Shown: positions 18,196 to 27,397 of the stretch, piece by piece | How the letters are laid out: each line of letters starts with the position of its first letter | Numbering within the stretch: the stretch's first letter is position 1 | Origin: Arthrobacter sulfonylureivorans | Lineage (GTDB): Bacteria > Actinomycetota > Actinomycetes > Actinomycetales > Micrococcaceae | Assembly (NCBI GenBank): GCA_004000035.1 | Contig: RJAE01000016.1 | Span: 19,977-83,976, forward strand | Direction of reading: 5' to 3' | DNA: 64,000 nt | Program-made: the position numbers and the translations under genes | Notes under the pieces: model-generated | Told to the model about the DNA's origin: nothing | The model's input: the letters and a program-made list of their open reading frames with translations, nothing else | The model's database searches: none

Positions 18196-19656
18196 TTAGC
18201 CGAGGTCGAAGGGCTCGTCTTCGTCCGCCTGCGGATGGAAGGGGATCCTGATGGACATGGTGGCGCCGCCGCCCGGCGTCTCCGTCAGCCGTACCGTGCC
18301 GTCGTGCTGGGCCACCAGGGCCGCAACGATGGCTAGGCCCAAGCCCGTCCCGCCGGTTTCGCGATGGCGTGAAGTGTCCGCCCGGTAGAAGCGTTCGAAC
18401 ACCCGCGCCGCCTCGTCTTCGGAAATACCGGGACCATGGTCGCGGATCTCGAGGACGGAATCCAGCCGGTCGTCGATCACCGGTTGGACGCCGACGGCGA
18501 TCTCCAGCGGCGAACCCTCGGGGGTGTAGCGCAGGGCGTTGGTGACCAGGTTGGCCACCACCTGGCGCAGCCGGGCTTCGTCGCCGCGGATGGGGGCCGG
18601 CCGCGGCGCACCGCCGTCGAGCCCCACCACGGTGATCACCCGGTCCGGTGCGCTGGCCCGCGCGTCCAAGGCGGCATCGTTGCCGAGCATAAGAAGGTCC
18701 AGCGGTTTGGCTTCGAGGGGACGCTGTTCGTCCACCCGGGCCAGCGTCAGCAGGTCATCCACCAGTTGGCCCATGCGCTTGGCTTCGCTTTCGATTCGGC
18801 CCATCGCGGCGCCGACGTCCTCCGGCGACTGCAGCGCCCCGTGCCGGTACAGCTCCGAAAAGCCGCGGATGGTGACCAGCGGGGTGCGCAGTTCGTGTGA
18901 GGCATCCTGAACGAAACGGCGCATCCGCTGCTCGGAAGCGCTACGCGAGGCGAAGGCTGTTTCGATGTGGGCGAGCATGGCATTCAACGAACTGGCGAGC
19001 CGGCCGACCTCGGATGCGGGGTTGACCACCTCAACGCGGCGCGAGAGGTCGCCGGCGGCAATGGCTGCGGCTGTTCTGTCCACCCGGCTCAAGGGCTGGA
19101 AGGACCGGGTCACCGCCAGCCATGCGATGCCGATGGCCGCGACCGTCGAAGACACGCCGATCAGAAGTGTGCTCACCGAAACCTTGTTGAAGGTCTCGTT
19201 GACCTCGTTGTAGCTCACCGCAACTGCGACGGAGCCGGCACCATTTTGCAGCGGCGTCACAAACACCCGCCAGCCGTCGCTGTCCCGCTCGATCCCCGGA
19301 ACGAAGAAACCTTTGCCTTGGACGGCGGCCGCCTCGTCCGGAGAAATGGTCGGCAGGTCCGGGCGGTCGTCGGGGTTGTTGGTATCGATGCTGATCTGGC
19401 CGTCGCGTGACAGCAAAGCGCCGTAGTACCGCTCTGACGGGTAGGGGTTTTGGGTGGGGTTGGTCGCCTCGCGGACCAGGAAGGAGGAGATGGCCTGGCG
19501 GTTCTTAAGCAAGTCAGCGTCGAGTTGCTTCACCAGCGTGTCATGCAGCAGGGTCAGGGTTAGCACCGAAATGACCGTCAGGGTGGCGACCATGAGCACA
19601 CCCATGATCAGGACCAGTTGCGACCGCAGGGATGCTGACCTCCAGCGTTCAACCAT
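18196..19656 (-). CDS. Sensor histidine kinase
   Basis: This 486-residue transmembrane kinase has an N-terminal helix, an extracytoplasmic sensor region of about 130 residues, a second helix, a HAMP linker, a HisKA dimerisation domain (phospho-accepting His in QDASHELRTPLVTIRGFSEL) and a HATPase_c domain (N-box NLVTNALRYTPEG, G1 DHGPGIS, F-box ERFYRAD, G2 GGTGLGLAIV). Its ATG lies three bases after the response regulator stop, so the two are one operon with the regulator first. The layout resembles actinobacterial TrcS/MprB-type kinases; the signal is unknown. Confidence 0.93.
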   Translation of the reverse strand: MVERWRSASLRSQLVLIMGVLMVATLTVISVLTLTLLHDTLVKQLDADLLKNRQAISSFLVREATNPTQNPYPSERYYGALLSRDGQISIDTNNPDDRPDLPTISPDEAAAVQGKGFFVPGIERDSDGWRVFVTPLQNGAGSVAVAVSYNEVNETFNKVSVSTLLIGVSSTVAAIGIAWLAVTRSFQPLSRVDRTAAAIAAGDLSRRVEVVNPASEVGRLASSLNAMLAHIETAFASRSASEQRMRRFVQDASHELRTPLVTIRGFSELYRHGALQSPEDVGAAMGRIESEAKRMGQLVDDLLTLARVDEQRPLEAKPLDLLMLGNDAALDARASAPDRVITVVGLDGGAPRPAPIRGDEARLRQVVANLVTNALRYTPEGSPLEIAVGVQPVIDDRLDSVLEIRDHGPGISEDEAARVFERFYRADTSRHRETGGTGLGLAIVAALVAQHDGTVRLTETPGGGATMSIRIPFHPQADEDEPFDLG

Positions 19657-19659
19657 CGA

Positions 19660-20370
19660 TCAGCGGCGGTCGGCCGTACGCAGCAGGTACCCCACGCCGC
19701 GCTTGGTCTGAATCAGCGGCGGCGTGTCCGGATTCGTGTCGATTTTCCGCCGCAGGTAGGAGATGTAGGACTCGACGATCGAGGCGTCGCCGTTGAAGTC
19801 GTACTCCCAGACATGGTCCAGGATCTGCGCCTTGGACAGCACCCGGTTCGGGTTCAGCATCAGGTAGCGCAGCAGCTTGAACTCGGTGGGGGAGAGGTCA
19901 ATGACTTCGCCGCCGCGGCGGACTTCGTGCGCGTCGTCGTCGAGCTCCAAGTCATCCACCTGGATGACCGCGTCGTCCGCCAGCAGAGGCCGGGTGCGGC
20001 GGAGCACGGCCCGGATCCGGGCCACCACCTCGTCCAGGCTGAACGGCTTAGTCACGTAATCGTCGCCGCCCACCGTCAGGCCGGTGACCTTGTCTTCGGT
20101 CTCGTCCCGGGCGGTCAGGAAGACCACCGGAAAATGACGGCCGGCGGCCCGGAGCTTGCGGGTCACGGTGAAGCCGTCCATGTCCGGAAGCATGACATCA
20201 AGCACGGCCAAATCGGGCATGTGTGCTTCGGCAGCGTCCAAAGCCTCGCGGCCATTGGCGGCAGCCACTACCTCAAACCCGGCGAACCGCAGCGAAGTCG
20301 ACAGCAGTTCCCGGATGTTCGGCTCGTCGTCGACGACCAGCAGTTTGGCTTCGGGCTCAGGCTTTTTCAC
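19660..20370 (-). CDS. OmpR/PhoB-family response regulator
   Basis: This regulator of about 236 residues has a receiver domain (acidic pocket VVDDE, phospho-acceptor Asp in LAVLDVMLPDMDG, Lys in DDYVTKPFS) and a winged-helix DNA-binding domain (DLSPTEFKLLRYLMLNPNRV and the end IQTKRGVGYLLR). It is the partner of the kinase directly downstream. GTG 20370 begins the conserved part and follows GGGAAC closely; an in-frame ATG at 20424 is the alternative. It resembles TrcR-like regulators. Confidence 0.92.
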   Translation of the reverse strand: MKKPEPEAKLLVVDDEPNIRELLSTSLRFAGFEVVAAANGREALDAAEAHMPDLAVLDVMLPDMDGFTVTRKLRAAGRHFPVVFLTARDETEDKVTGLTVGGDDYVTKPFSLDEVVARIRAVLRRTRPLLADDAVIQVDDLELDDDAHEVRRGGEVIDLSPTEFKLLRYLMLNPNRVLSKAQILDHVWEYDFNGDASIVESYISYLRRKIDTNPDTPPLIQTKRGVGYLLRTADRR

Positions 20371-20454
20371 GTTCCCAGTGTGCTCCCGGTTTCTGGGAGT
20401 TTGCTGAATGGATGCTGCAGGCAATCATGGCCTGCGCTGAGGGCGGCGGCTCGG

Positions 20455-21282
20455 TCAGCCGCGGCGGCTGAACAGCTCCACCGGGGCAAGCGTGCCCTGC
20501 CGGACTCCCGCCGCCAGGTTCCCGATCTTCACCCTGGCGTCCGTGCCCATATGCAGGTGCATGCCCAGCGGCGGAGCACCGGAAGCGGACATCTTGTCCT
20601 GAGTCCGCTGCAGGAACTCGACAGCGAAACCGTGCCGGTTGCGTTCGCCCTCCAGCCGGAAGCCGGCCGCCGTCAGGGCGGCAAGGTATCCGGTGCGGTC
20701 TTCCAGGAATGACGAGGCCGGTGTGGATGCCCAAGGCAGCGGGAACTGCGGAGTGCTCGCGGACATGGACATGATGTCGTAAAGCGCAAAGATGCCTCCC
20801 GGCTTCAGCACCCGGTGTATCTCGCGGAAGGCGGCCGCCTTGTCGGGAATGTTCATGCCCACGTGCAGCATGGTCGCCGCATCGAAACTGCCGTCGTCGA
20901 ACGGCAGCTCCAGGGCGCTGGCCACGCTGAACTGGACCAGCGCCTCCAACCCGGAGCGCCGGGTGAGCGATTCGGCCGTCCGCACCGACCCGGGCGTCAG
21001 ATCCACACCCTGGACCGTGACGCCCAGATGGTGGGCCAGATAGCGGGCGGGCCCGCCTATCCCGCAGCCAACGTCGAGCACCCGCATACCGGCGCGCATA
21101 CCGGCCCCTTCGGCCACCGACTGCGTGGCGTCGGTGCCGCCGATGTGCAGCTGGTCCGCCGCCGCCAGCACGTCCGGGTCGATGTTGTCCGGATCGTGGC
21201 CAAGCGCAGCCAATCCGTCCAGGATGAGGGCCTCCAGGCCGGGATGCTCATAGTGGGCGGCGACGTCGTCTTCGATGTCCAT
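20455..21282 (-). CDS. Class I SAM-dependent methyltransferase
   Basis: This 275-residue methyltransferase has motif I VLDVGCGIGGPARYLA, an acidic residue closing strand 2 (VQGVDLTPGSV), and the post-motif HRVLKPGGIFALYD. The arrangement is like sterol/ubiquinone or glycine/sarcosine methyltransferases. The substrate cannot be inferred. ATG 21282 is preferred because GGAGG stands five bases upstream. Confidence 0.87.
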   Translation of the reverse strand: MDIEDDVAAHYEHPGLEALILDGLAALGHDPDNIDPDVLAAADQLHIGGTDATQSVAEGAGMRAGMRVLDVGCGIGGPARYLAHHLGVTVQGVDLTPGSVRTAESLTRRSGLEALVQFSVASALELPFDDGSFDAATMLHVGMNIPDKAAAFREIHRVLKPGGIFALYDIMSMSASTPQFPLPWASTPASSFLEDRTGYLAALTAAGFRLEGERNRHGFAVEFLQRTQDKMSASGAPPLGMHLHMGTDARVKIGNLAAGVRQGTLAPVELFSRRG

Positions 21283-21394
21283 AGCAGCCTCCAACCGGTC
21301 GGGATGCCACGAGTGTACGCCCGGACCGAGGCCGTCCGTCCGCCCGCCGCGGGCCGGAACACCGGCTCTCCGCGGCGAAGACGGGGCGAAGAGG

Positions 21395-23050
21395 TTATCC
21401 CTGCACCACGTCTTTGGCGTCCTTGATGGTGTAGGCGTAGCCCTGCTCGGCCAGGAAACGCTGCCGCTTGGCGGCGAAGTCCTGGTCCAGCGTGTCCCGC
21501 GCCACCACGGTGTAGAACCGCGCGGACCGGCCGTCCGCCTTGGGCCGCAGCAGCCGGCCCAGCCGCTGGGCTTCCTCCTGCCGGGAACCGAACGATCCGG
21601 AGACCTGGATGGCCACGGTGGCTTCGGGCAGGTCGATGGAGAAGTTGGCCACCTTGGAGACCACCAGCGTCTGCAGCTCGCCGCGGCGGAACGCGCCGAA
21701 CAGCCGCTGCCGTTCCTTGACCGAGGTGCCGCCCTTGATCACCGGCGCGTCCAGATGCTCGGCGATCTCGTCCAGCTGGTCAATGTACTGTCCGATCACC
21801 AGCAGTTGCTCGCCCTCGTGCGCCTTCACCAGCGCATCCACCACCGGCGTTTTGGTCGGGGAGGTCGCGCACAGCCGGTACTTGTCGCCGTCGTCGGCCA
21901 TGGCGTACGCCACCCGCTCGTCCCGCGGCAGATCCACCCGGACTTCCACGCAGTCGGCCGGGGCGATGTAGCCCTGCGCCTCGATGTCCTTCCACGGGGC
22001 GTCATAACGTTTGGGCCCGATCAGCGAGAACACTTCGCCCTCGCGGCCGTCCTCGCGCACCAACGTGGCAGTCAGCCCCAGCCGCCGCCGCGCCTGCAGG
22101 TCGGCCGTCATCCGGAACATCGGGGCCGGCAGCAGGTGTACCTCGTCGTAAATGATCAGGCCCCAGTCGTTGGCATCCAGCAGCTCAAGGTGCGGGTACA
22201 GTCCGCCGCGGCGCATGGTCAGCACCTGGTAGGTGGCGATGGTGACCGGCCGGATTTCCTTGACCGAGCCGGAGTACTCACCCACCTCCTCGGCTGTCAG
22301 CGAGGTCCGCCGGACCAGCTCGTCCTTCCACTGCCGCGCGGAGACCGTGTTGGTGACCAGGATCAGCGTGGTGGTGGAACTGGTGGCCATGGCGGCCGCG
22401 CCGACCAGCGTCTTGCCGGCCCCGCACGGCAGCACCACGACGCCGGATCCGCCGGCCCAGAAGTTCTCCACGGCCAGCCGCTGGTACGGCCGCAGCTGCC
22501 AGCCGCCCGGCTTCGCGGATTCGGCCAGCGCTATCGGATGCGGCCTGCCGTCGACATAGCCGGCCAGGTCCTCCGCGGGCCAGCCGAGCTTGAGCAGCAG
22601 CTGCTTGAGCTGCCCGCGCTGCGAGGAATGCACCACCGTGGTCTCGGCGTCGATCCGCGGGCCCAACAGCGGCTGGATCTTCTTGGCGTGCATGACTTCT
22701 TCGAGCACCGGGTAGTCGGTGGTGCGCAGCACCAGGCCATGCTGCGGGTCCTTCTCCAGCCGCAGCCGCCCGTACCGGGACATGGTCTCCTCGATGTCCA
22801 CCAACAGCGCGTGCGGCACCGGGAAGCGGGAGTAGTTCAGCAGCGTGTCCAGCACCTGTTCGGCATCCAAGCCGGCGGCGCGGGCGTTCCACAGCCCCAA
22901 CGGAGTGATCCGGTAAGAATGCATATGCTCCGGCGCCCGCTCCAGCTCCGCGAACGCGGCGATGGCATGCCGGGCCTCGTTCGCCTGCTCATGGTCCACC
23001 TCCAGCAGGATGGTCTTGTCGCTCTGGACGATCAAGGGTCCGTCGGCCAT
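21395..23050 (-). CDS. XPB-like superfamily 2 DNA repair helicase
   Basis: This 551-residue helicase resembles the XPB/Rad25 subunit of eukaryotic TFIIH. It has an N-terminal helicase-associated domain (1-170), then RecA1 with Walker A PCGAGKT (about 207-213), DEVH box (302-305), the LTATLVREDG segment that holds the XPB-specific RED motif, and RecA2 with QEEAQRLGRLLRPK. Bacterial XPB is known mainly from actinobacteria and unwinds DNA 3' to 5'. The gene begins immediately after the stop of the upstream helicase-associated gene (TGA-ATG), indicating an operon and probable partnership. Confidence 0.93.
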   Translation of the reverse strand: MADGPLIVQSDKTILLEVDHEQANEARHAIAAFAELERAPEHMHSYRITPLGLWNARAAGLDAEQVLDTLLNYSRFPVPHALLVDIEETMSRYGRLRLEKDPQHGLVLRTTDYPVLEEVMHAKKIQPLLGPRIDAETTVVHSSQRGQLKQLLLKLGWPAEDLAGYVDGRPHPIALAESAKPGGWQLRPYQRLAVENFWAGGSGVVVLPCGAGKTLVGAAAMATSSTTTLILVTNTVSARQWKDELVRRTSLTAEEVGEYSGSVKEIRPVTIATYQVLTMRRGGLYPHLELLDANDWGLIIYDEVHLLPAPMFRMTADLQARRRLGLTATLVREDGREGEVFSLIGPKRYDAPWKDIEAQGYIAPADCVEVRVDLPRDERVAYAMADDGDKYRLCATSPTKTPVVDALVKAHEGEQLLVIGQYIDQLDEIAEHLDAPVIKGGTSVKERQRLFGAFRRGELQTLVVSKVANFSIDLPEATVAIQVSGSFGSRQEEAQRLGRLLRPKADGRSARFYTVVARDTLDQDFAAKRQRFLAEQGYAYTIKDAKDVVQG

Positions 23051-25663
23051 TCAGCTGCCCTCCAGTAGTTCAATGTCCATCACCCGGTGGATGGAGACGG
23101 TGCGCTCGCTGTCGCGGTCGGGGTCGAACACGCGCAGCCTGCCGCCGCTGACGGACAGCGGCAGCATGACCTGCCGCCGGTGGTTGCCGTCCGGATCCAC
23201 AATCCCGATCCGCACCCGCTGCTTCAACCGGATGGCGGTCCGCAGCGTCTCCAGCGTCAGCAGCGGCCCCGCTTCGGCGGCCGGACGGGCCGGAATACCC
23301 GTGCTCCGCAGCGCCGCGAGCTGGGCGTCGGTCGCTTCGGCGGTGAGTTCCCACGGATTGGTTTTCACCGGGAACGACGACGGCGCCCGGCCGGCCTTCG
23401 CCGTCGCGGCACCGTCCGCCGGGGTGCCGACCGCAGCGAAACCGCCGCTGCCGTTGCCGCGCCCGCCGCCGGTGCCCGCCGCGCCGCCCAGCGCCACGCC
23501 GTCGTCGGCCTCCGGGGCAGGCGCATAGCCAAACTGGCGCAGCGAGGCGAGCAGCTCGCGGGCCGCGGTGCGCGAAACGGCCACCGTGGGGGCCAGCCGG
23601 CGCAGGCCCAGGCGAGCGGTGCGCGGGTCGGCGAGCAGGTCGGTCAGCGTGTTCTCGTCGTCGCTGCGCAGGAAGCTGGCGGCCGCGCCGAGCCGTAGCG
23701 CGCCATGCCGGGACGCGGTGTCCTCCACCAAGTACTCCAGCGGCTGCGGCACGTCGGTGGCCGAGTGCCGGCTCAGGAAGCCGAGGATCCCGGCCGCGTC
23801 ACGCCCGGCGTCAAGCGCATGCCGGATGCTGTCCGCAGAGAACCGGTAGATGGCGGCAGGGCCTTGGCCTTCGGCGGTGGACAGGAGGGACAGCTCGGCG
23901 GCGATGTCCGGGGCCAGATAGCCGGGAGCCACCGCGGTCAGGTCCGCCTGCAGCACGAATTCGACCAACGGTTCCGGCAATTGACCGGCCAACAGCTCGG
24001 CGGCGTCGGCGAGCCTGGCCTGCGCCAAGGCGCGTCCCAACCCGGTCAGCGCGCCGGACCCCACCAGCCCCAGCCGTGCCGCCTCGGCAAGGATGCCCGG
24101 CACCAGCCGCTCAAACCGCCGCTGCTGGCGCGGCCGGCGCCAGACCAAGTAGCTGGTGACCGCGTCCGGAGAGGGAGCCGGAGTGCTGCCGGTGGCAGCC
24201 GCGTCCGGTACGGCATCCGCCGCAACGTCCGGTTCGCCGGGTCCGCCAGCGGAAGCCGCCGGCAGGCACAGTTCTTCCAGCGCTTCGAGAACGCGGCGCC
24301 GGACGGCCGGCGCATCGGGACGGGACGCTTCGGCGGCCAGCGCATTGATGGCGGTGTCCGACGGCGTCCTGCCACCCACCAGCGAAGGCGCGCGGTCCAG
24401 CTGCAGCCAGGCCGACACGAGCAGCAGCCACTGGTCCTGGCGCGGCAAGGAGGCGAACATGGCGTCCGCGTGGACCACCCAGCGGGAGGTATCGACGTCC
24501 AGGACGAGCAGTCCGGCGGCGGCTGCCAGCTCCAGCAACCAGCTGGTCTCGTCCGCTTCGATCCGCAGGGAGTCCGCCAGCCGCCGGACCTCCCGGACGC
24601 CCACGCCGCCTGCGCGGAGGGTGACAACCGGGCCCCGGCGGACCTGGTCCAGCAGCTCGGCCACCAACCGCAGCGTCTCGGCTGCGGCGGAGTAGGCCGC
24701 GTTGTCGCGCAGCGAATTCCGGACCTGCCCGGCAGCTATCGCGGGCGGCAGGGTGTGCCACGGGTCGGCCATTGCACCGCCGCGGACCGCCAGGCCGGCC
24801 GGCCAGGGGAGTTCCACATGCGATGCGTCGATGGGAACCAGCAGCCCGTGCGCTGCCAGCCAATCGATCGGTAAGGTGGCCTCGCGGGGACCGGTGCCGG
24901 CCAGCGGGTGCGGCAGTGCGCCGAGCGGGGAACGGCGGAACTTTCCGAGCAGCTCGTCGGTGTGCTCCGGTGCCTGGGCCATCAGCGCCGGCCAGGTCCG
25001 CGGGTCGGCCAGCCAGCCGTCGAGGGCGGCTGCCGCCCGGGCGGCCGCTGTGCCGACGCCTTCGTTCCCCTCAGGATCGGGGATGTTGGTCGGCAGCTCA
25101 TAGCCGGTCTCTTGCAGCAGTCGCACCGTGTGGAGCAGATGATCCGCGGCCACCGTGCTGGAGGCGGCCAAGGTGGCATAGCTTCGGCCCAGTCCGGCCG
25201 GGTACGGTCCAAGCGCTTCGGCCAGGCTGGCCACCGGAAGGTAGGCCGGGGGCAGCAGGAGGTCCCCGCCGTCGTCCGCTGGAAAGGCATTGTTGCCGGA
25301 CGAGGGCAGCTCGGCGCGCACCAGCAGGGCGAGGTCCTGCAGGCGGGACAGGTACGAGTCCAGGTCCGGCTGGACGGCTGTGCCCGCCGGCGGCACGAGC
25401 AGGGGCCGCAGGGAGCGGGCGTCGGCGGCGCGATCGGCATCAACATCGGTGCTGAGCACCACTGCTTCAAGCACTTCAAGCTCGGGCCGGGAGAGGTTCT
25501 CTAGCACCCGCTGGAGGCTGATCCGTGTGCAGGCCCGGGCGGCTAGGGCGGAAAAGTCCGGTACGGGCGGCAGGCAGAGATCCGGCCGGGCGCTGAACAG
25601 CTGGCGCAGCTCGGCGTCGCTGCGGGCGGCCAACTGGCCGGCCAGGGCACGGATGGAGGACAC
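23051..25663 (-). CDS. Helicase-associated domain protein, XPB operon partner
   Basis: This protein of about 870 residues opens with SSIRALAGQLAARSDAELRQLFSARPDLCLPPVPDF, an N-terminus shared by actinobacterial helicase-C-associated proteins, and its C-terminal part (about 650-870) resembles the XPB/Ssl2 N-terminal helicase-associated domain (AILGFLSRHSATDVPQPLEYLVED region). No Walker motifs are present. The gene ends flush with the XPB-like helicase start. The frame is open upstream to 26092, but that part is not protein-like; GTG 25663 is preferred, with GTG 25684 possible. It probably acts with the helicase; its biochemical role is unknown. Confidence 0.82.
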   Translation of the reverse strand: MSSIRALAGQLAARSDAELRQLFSARPDLCLPPVPDFSALAARACTRISLQRVLENLSRPELEVLEAVVLSTDVDADRAADARSLRPLLVPPAGTAVQPDLDSYLSRLQDLALLVRAELPSSGNNAFPADDGGDLLLPPAYLPVASLAEALGPYPAGLGRSYATLAASSTVAADHLLHTVRLLQETGYELPTNIPDPEGNEGVGTAAARAAAALDGWLADPRTWPALMAQAPEHTDELLGKFRRSPLGALPHPLAGTGPREATLPIDWLAAHGLLVPIDASHVELPWPAGLAVRGGAMADPWHTLPPAIAAGQVRNSLRDNAAYSAAAETLRLVAELLDQVRRGPVVTLRAGGVGVREVRRLADSLRIEADETSWLLELAAAAGLLVLDVDTSRWVVHADAMFASLPRQDQWLLLVSAWLQLDRAPSLVGGRTPSDTAINALAAEASRPDAPAVRRRVLEALEELCLPAASAGGPGEPDVAADAVPDAAATGSTPAPSPDAVTSYLVWRRPRQQRRFERLVPGILAEAARLGLVGSGALTGLGRALAQARLADAAELLAGQLPEPLVEFVLQADLTAVAPGYLAPDIAAELSLLSTAEGQGPAAIYRFSADSIRHALDAGRDAAGILGFLSRHSATDVPQPLEYLVEDTASRHGALRLGAAASFLRSDDENTLTDLLADPRTARLGLRRLAPTVAVSRTAARELLASLRQFGYAPAPEADDGVALGGAAGTGGGRGNGSGGFAAVGTPADGAATAKAGRAPSSFPVKTNPWELTAEATDAQLAALRSTGIPARPAAEAGPLLTLETLRTAIRLKQRVRIGIVDPDGNHRRQVMLPLSVSGGRLRVFDPDRDSERTVSIHRVMDIELLEGS

Positions 25664-25740
25664 CGGATTAACGTTACCCCGCACCACTGCGGCCGACGCA
25701 GCCCGGGCCGGACCCGCCTTCGCCGGCTCCGGCGGTGCCG

Positions 25741-25995
25741 CTAGCTGCTGCGGCGACGCCGGATACTGCCGGCCATCAGCAGCACCATCAGCACGAAGGC
25801 GATAGGGAAGCAGAACCACGCCAGGCCCATGAAACCGGTCCACACCGGGGTGCCGGTCATGGCGCCGGCCAGAATAACGCCGAGGCTGCCCAGCCCTGCC
25901 AGCAGGAGGACGACGGCTGAAAAGACCAGCACGCGGTGCAGCGCACCCGACTCGGCGGGGCGGGGTGCATTCTGGGCGGGGACTGTTCCGGACAT
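25741..25995 (-). CDS. Small two-helix membrane protein, hypothetical
   Basis: This 84-residue protein has two hydrophobic segments (about 20-42 and 53-75), a short polar N-terminus and an RRRRSS C-terminus, suggesting both ends in the cytoplasm. I do not recognise a family. It lies on the same strand 78 bases before the helicase-associated gene and may share its transcript. Composition and length of the open frame support coding, but the ribosome binding site is weak. Confidence 0.65.
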   Translation of the reverse strand: MSGTVPAQNAPRPAESGALHRVLVFSAVVLLLAGLGSLGVILAGAMTGTPVWTGFMGLAWFCFPIAFVLMVLLMAGSIRRRRSS

Positions 25996-26226
25996 GGCAC
26001 CAGATTAACTCCCGTCCGTGCGGCGGCCCAATCCCGCCCGCACGCCGGGAGCGGAAACGGCCGCACACAAAACTCCGCCGTCGGCGGAACAAGCTAATCT
26101 AGAGACAGACTTTCCCCGCCACGCGGAGGCCGCACCTGCGGCCGGTGTACTGCCGGCGGGGCACATGGTAAGAACGCAGCAGCGGGCGGTACCGCCGCGA
26201 CATTTAAGCAGAACGAGGTAAGCAAA

Positions 26227-26610
26227 GTGCCCATCGGCAAAGTCAAGTGGTTCGACACGGAAAAGGGCTTCGGGTTCCTGGCCAGTGAAGACGGCCAGGA
26301 AGTGTTCCTGCATGCTTCTGCGCTGCCGGCCGGCGTCAAGGACGTGAAGGCCGGCACCCGGATGGAGTACGGCATCGCGGACGGCCGCCGCGGGCCGTCC
26401 GCATTGTCCGCCCGCATCCTCGACGCGGCTCCCTCGGTGGTGCGCGCAACGCGCAAGCCGGCCGAGGACATGGCCGTGATCACCGAAGACCTGATCAAAC
26501 TGCTGGACGAAATCTCCAACGGGCTGCGCCGAGGCCGCTATCCGGAACGCTCCCACGCGTCCAAGGTTGCCGCGGTGCTGCGCCGTGTAGCCGACGACCT
26601 GGACGCTTAA
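26227..26610 (+). CDS. Cold shock domain protein with C-terminal helical extension
   Basis: This 127-residue protein has an N-terminal cold-shock domain (PIGKVKWFDTEKGFGFLAS with RNP2 EVFLHASALP) and an extra C-terminal region of about 60 residues predicted helical (EDLIKLLDEISNGLRRGRYPERS). It is nearly twice the length of ordinary CspA. GTG 26227 has GAGG about ten bases upstream. The DUF3027 gene follows after nine bases, an arrangement conserved in actinobacteria. It presumably binds RNA or single-stranded DNA. Confidence 0.9.
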   Translation: MPIGKVKWFDTEKGFGFLASEDGQEVFLHASALPAGVKDVKAGTRMEYGIADGRRGPSALSARILDAAPSVVRATRKPAEDMAVITEDLIKLLDEISNGLRRGRYPERSHASKVAAVLRRVADDLDA

Positions 26611-26619
26611 GCGGACTTG

Positions 26620-27348
26620 ATGACTGAAAACCTGATCGACTCCGGCGCTGAAACCGCGCCCGTGGAGCAGCCCGTCGTCGGTGGGCCCGAGGCCGAGGCC
26701 GCGCCCCGGCGTCGTGCTGCGCGTCGCACCGCCAAGCTTGACCTAGTCCTGGCCGCCGCGGTGGACCGGGCTCGGGAGGGCGTGCTGGAGATCGCCCCGG
26801 CCGAACAGATCGGTGCGCATGTCGGCAGCTTTGCCGACGGCGACCGCTTGGTTACCCACCGGTTCGAGGCGAAGCTGGCGGGCTATGCGGGCTGGCAATG
26901 GTATGCCACGTTGGCCCGTGTCCCGCGAGGCAAGGAAGCCACGGTCTGCGAAGTGGGCCTGCTCCCGTCCGAGGGTTCGCTGCTTGCTCCCGAATGGGTG
27001 CCGTGGGCGGACCGCGTGCGCCCTGAAGAAGTGGCGGCTGCGGCCGAAGCCGAGGCAGCCGAGGCGGCTGAGTCGACCGCGGCAACCGAAGCGCAGGACG
27101 TCGCCGAGGCGGCTCCCGCAACGGACACAGGGGAAGTCTCCGCGCCTGAGGGCCAAGACGTGACCGCGGAAGCCGCTGCAGCCGTGGACGAAGACACAGC
27201 GGACGAAGCGGCCCCTGCAACTGCGGACGGAGACGCAGCGGACGAGGCGGCCACTACAGACGAGGCAGCCGAGGCTCCGGCCGGCGAGGGCATAACAGAG
27301 GCGGCCGAAATCGACGCGACCGAGGACTTCACCGAAGCCACGTCCTGA
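26620..27348 (+). CDS. DUF3027 domain protein with acidic Ala/Glu tail
   Basis: The first 130 residues form the actinobacterial DUF3027 domain (KLDLVLAAAVDRAREGVLE, then HRFEAKLAGYAGWQWYATLAR and LAPEWVPWADRV). The rest is a highly acidic, low-complexity tail of Ala, Glu, Asp and Thr. The function is unknown. It is probably cotranscribed with the cold-shock gene nine bases upstream. ATG 26620 is used; a TTG at 26617 is the only nearby alternative. Confidence 0.85.
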   Translation: MTENLIDSGAETAPVEQPVVGGPEAEAAPRRRAARRTAKLDLVLAAAVDRAREGVLEIAPAEQIGAHVGSFADGDRLVTHRFEAKLAGYAGWQWYATLARVPRGKEATVCEVGLLPSEGSLLAPEWVPWADRVRPEEVAAAAEAEAAEAAESTAATEAQDVAEAAPATDTGEVSAPEGQDVTAEAAAAVDEDTADEAAPATADGDAADEAATTDEAAEAPAGEGITEAAEIDATEDFTEATS

Positions 27349-27397
27349 CGTGACAGATCGACGAGGCAGGTTCTACAGCCGGAAGGGGCGGTAAAGC

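Noticed and set aside
23051-26092. Extending the helicase-associated protein to 1013 residues
   Set aside because: The first 140 residues are Arg/Pro-rich shadow sequence overlapping a more plausible small membrane protein gene in another frame; conserved sequence starts at about 25663.
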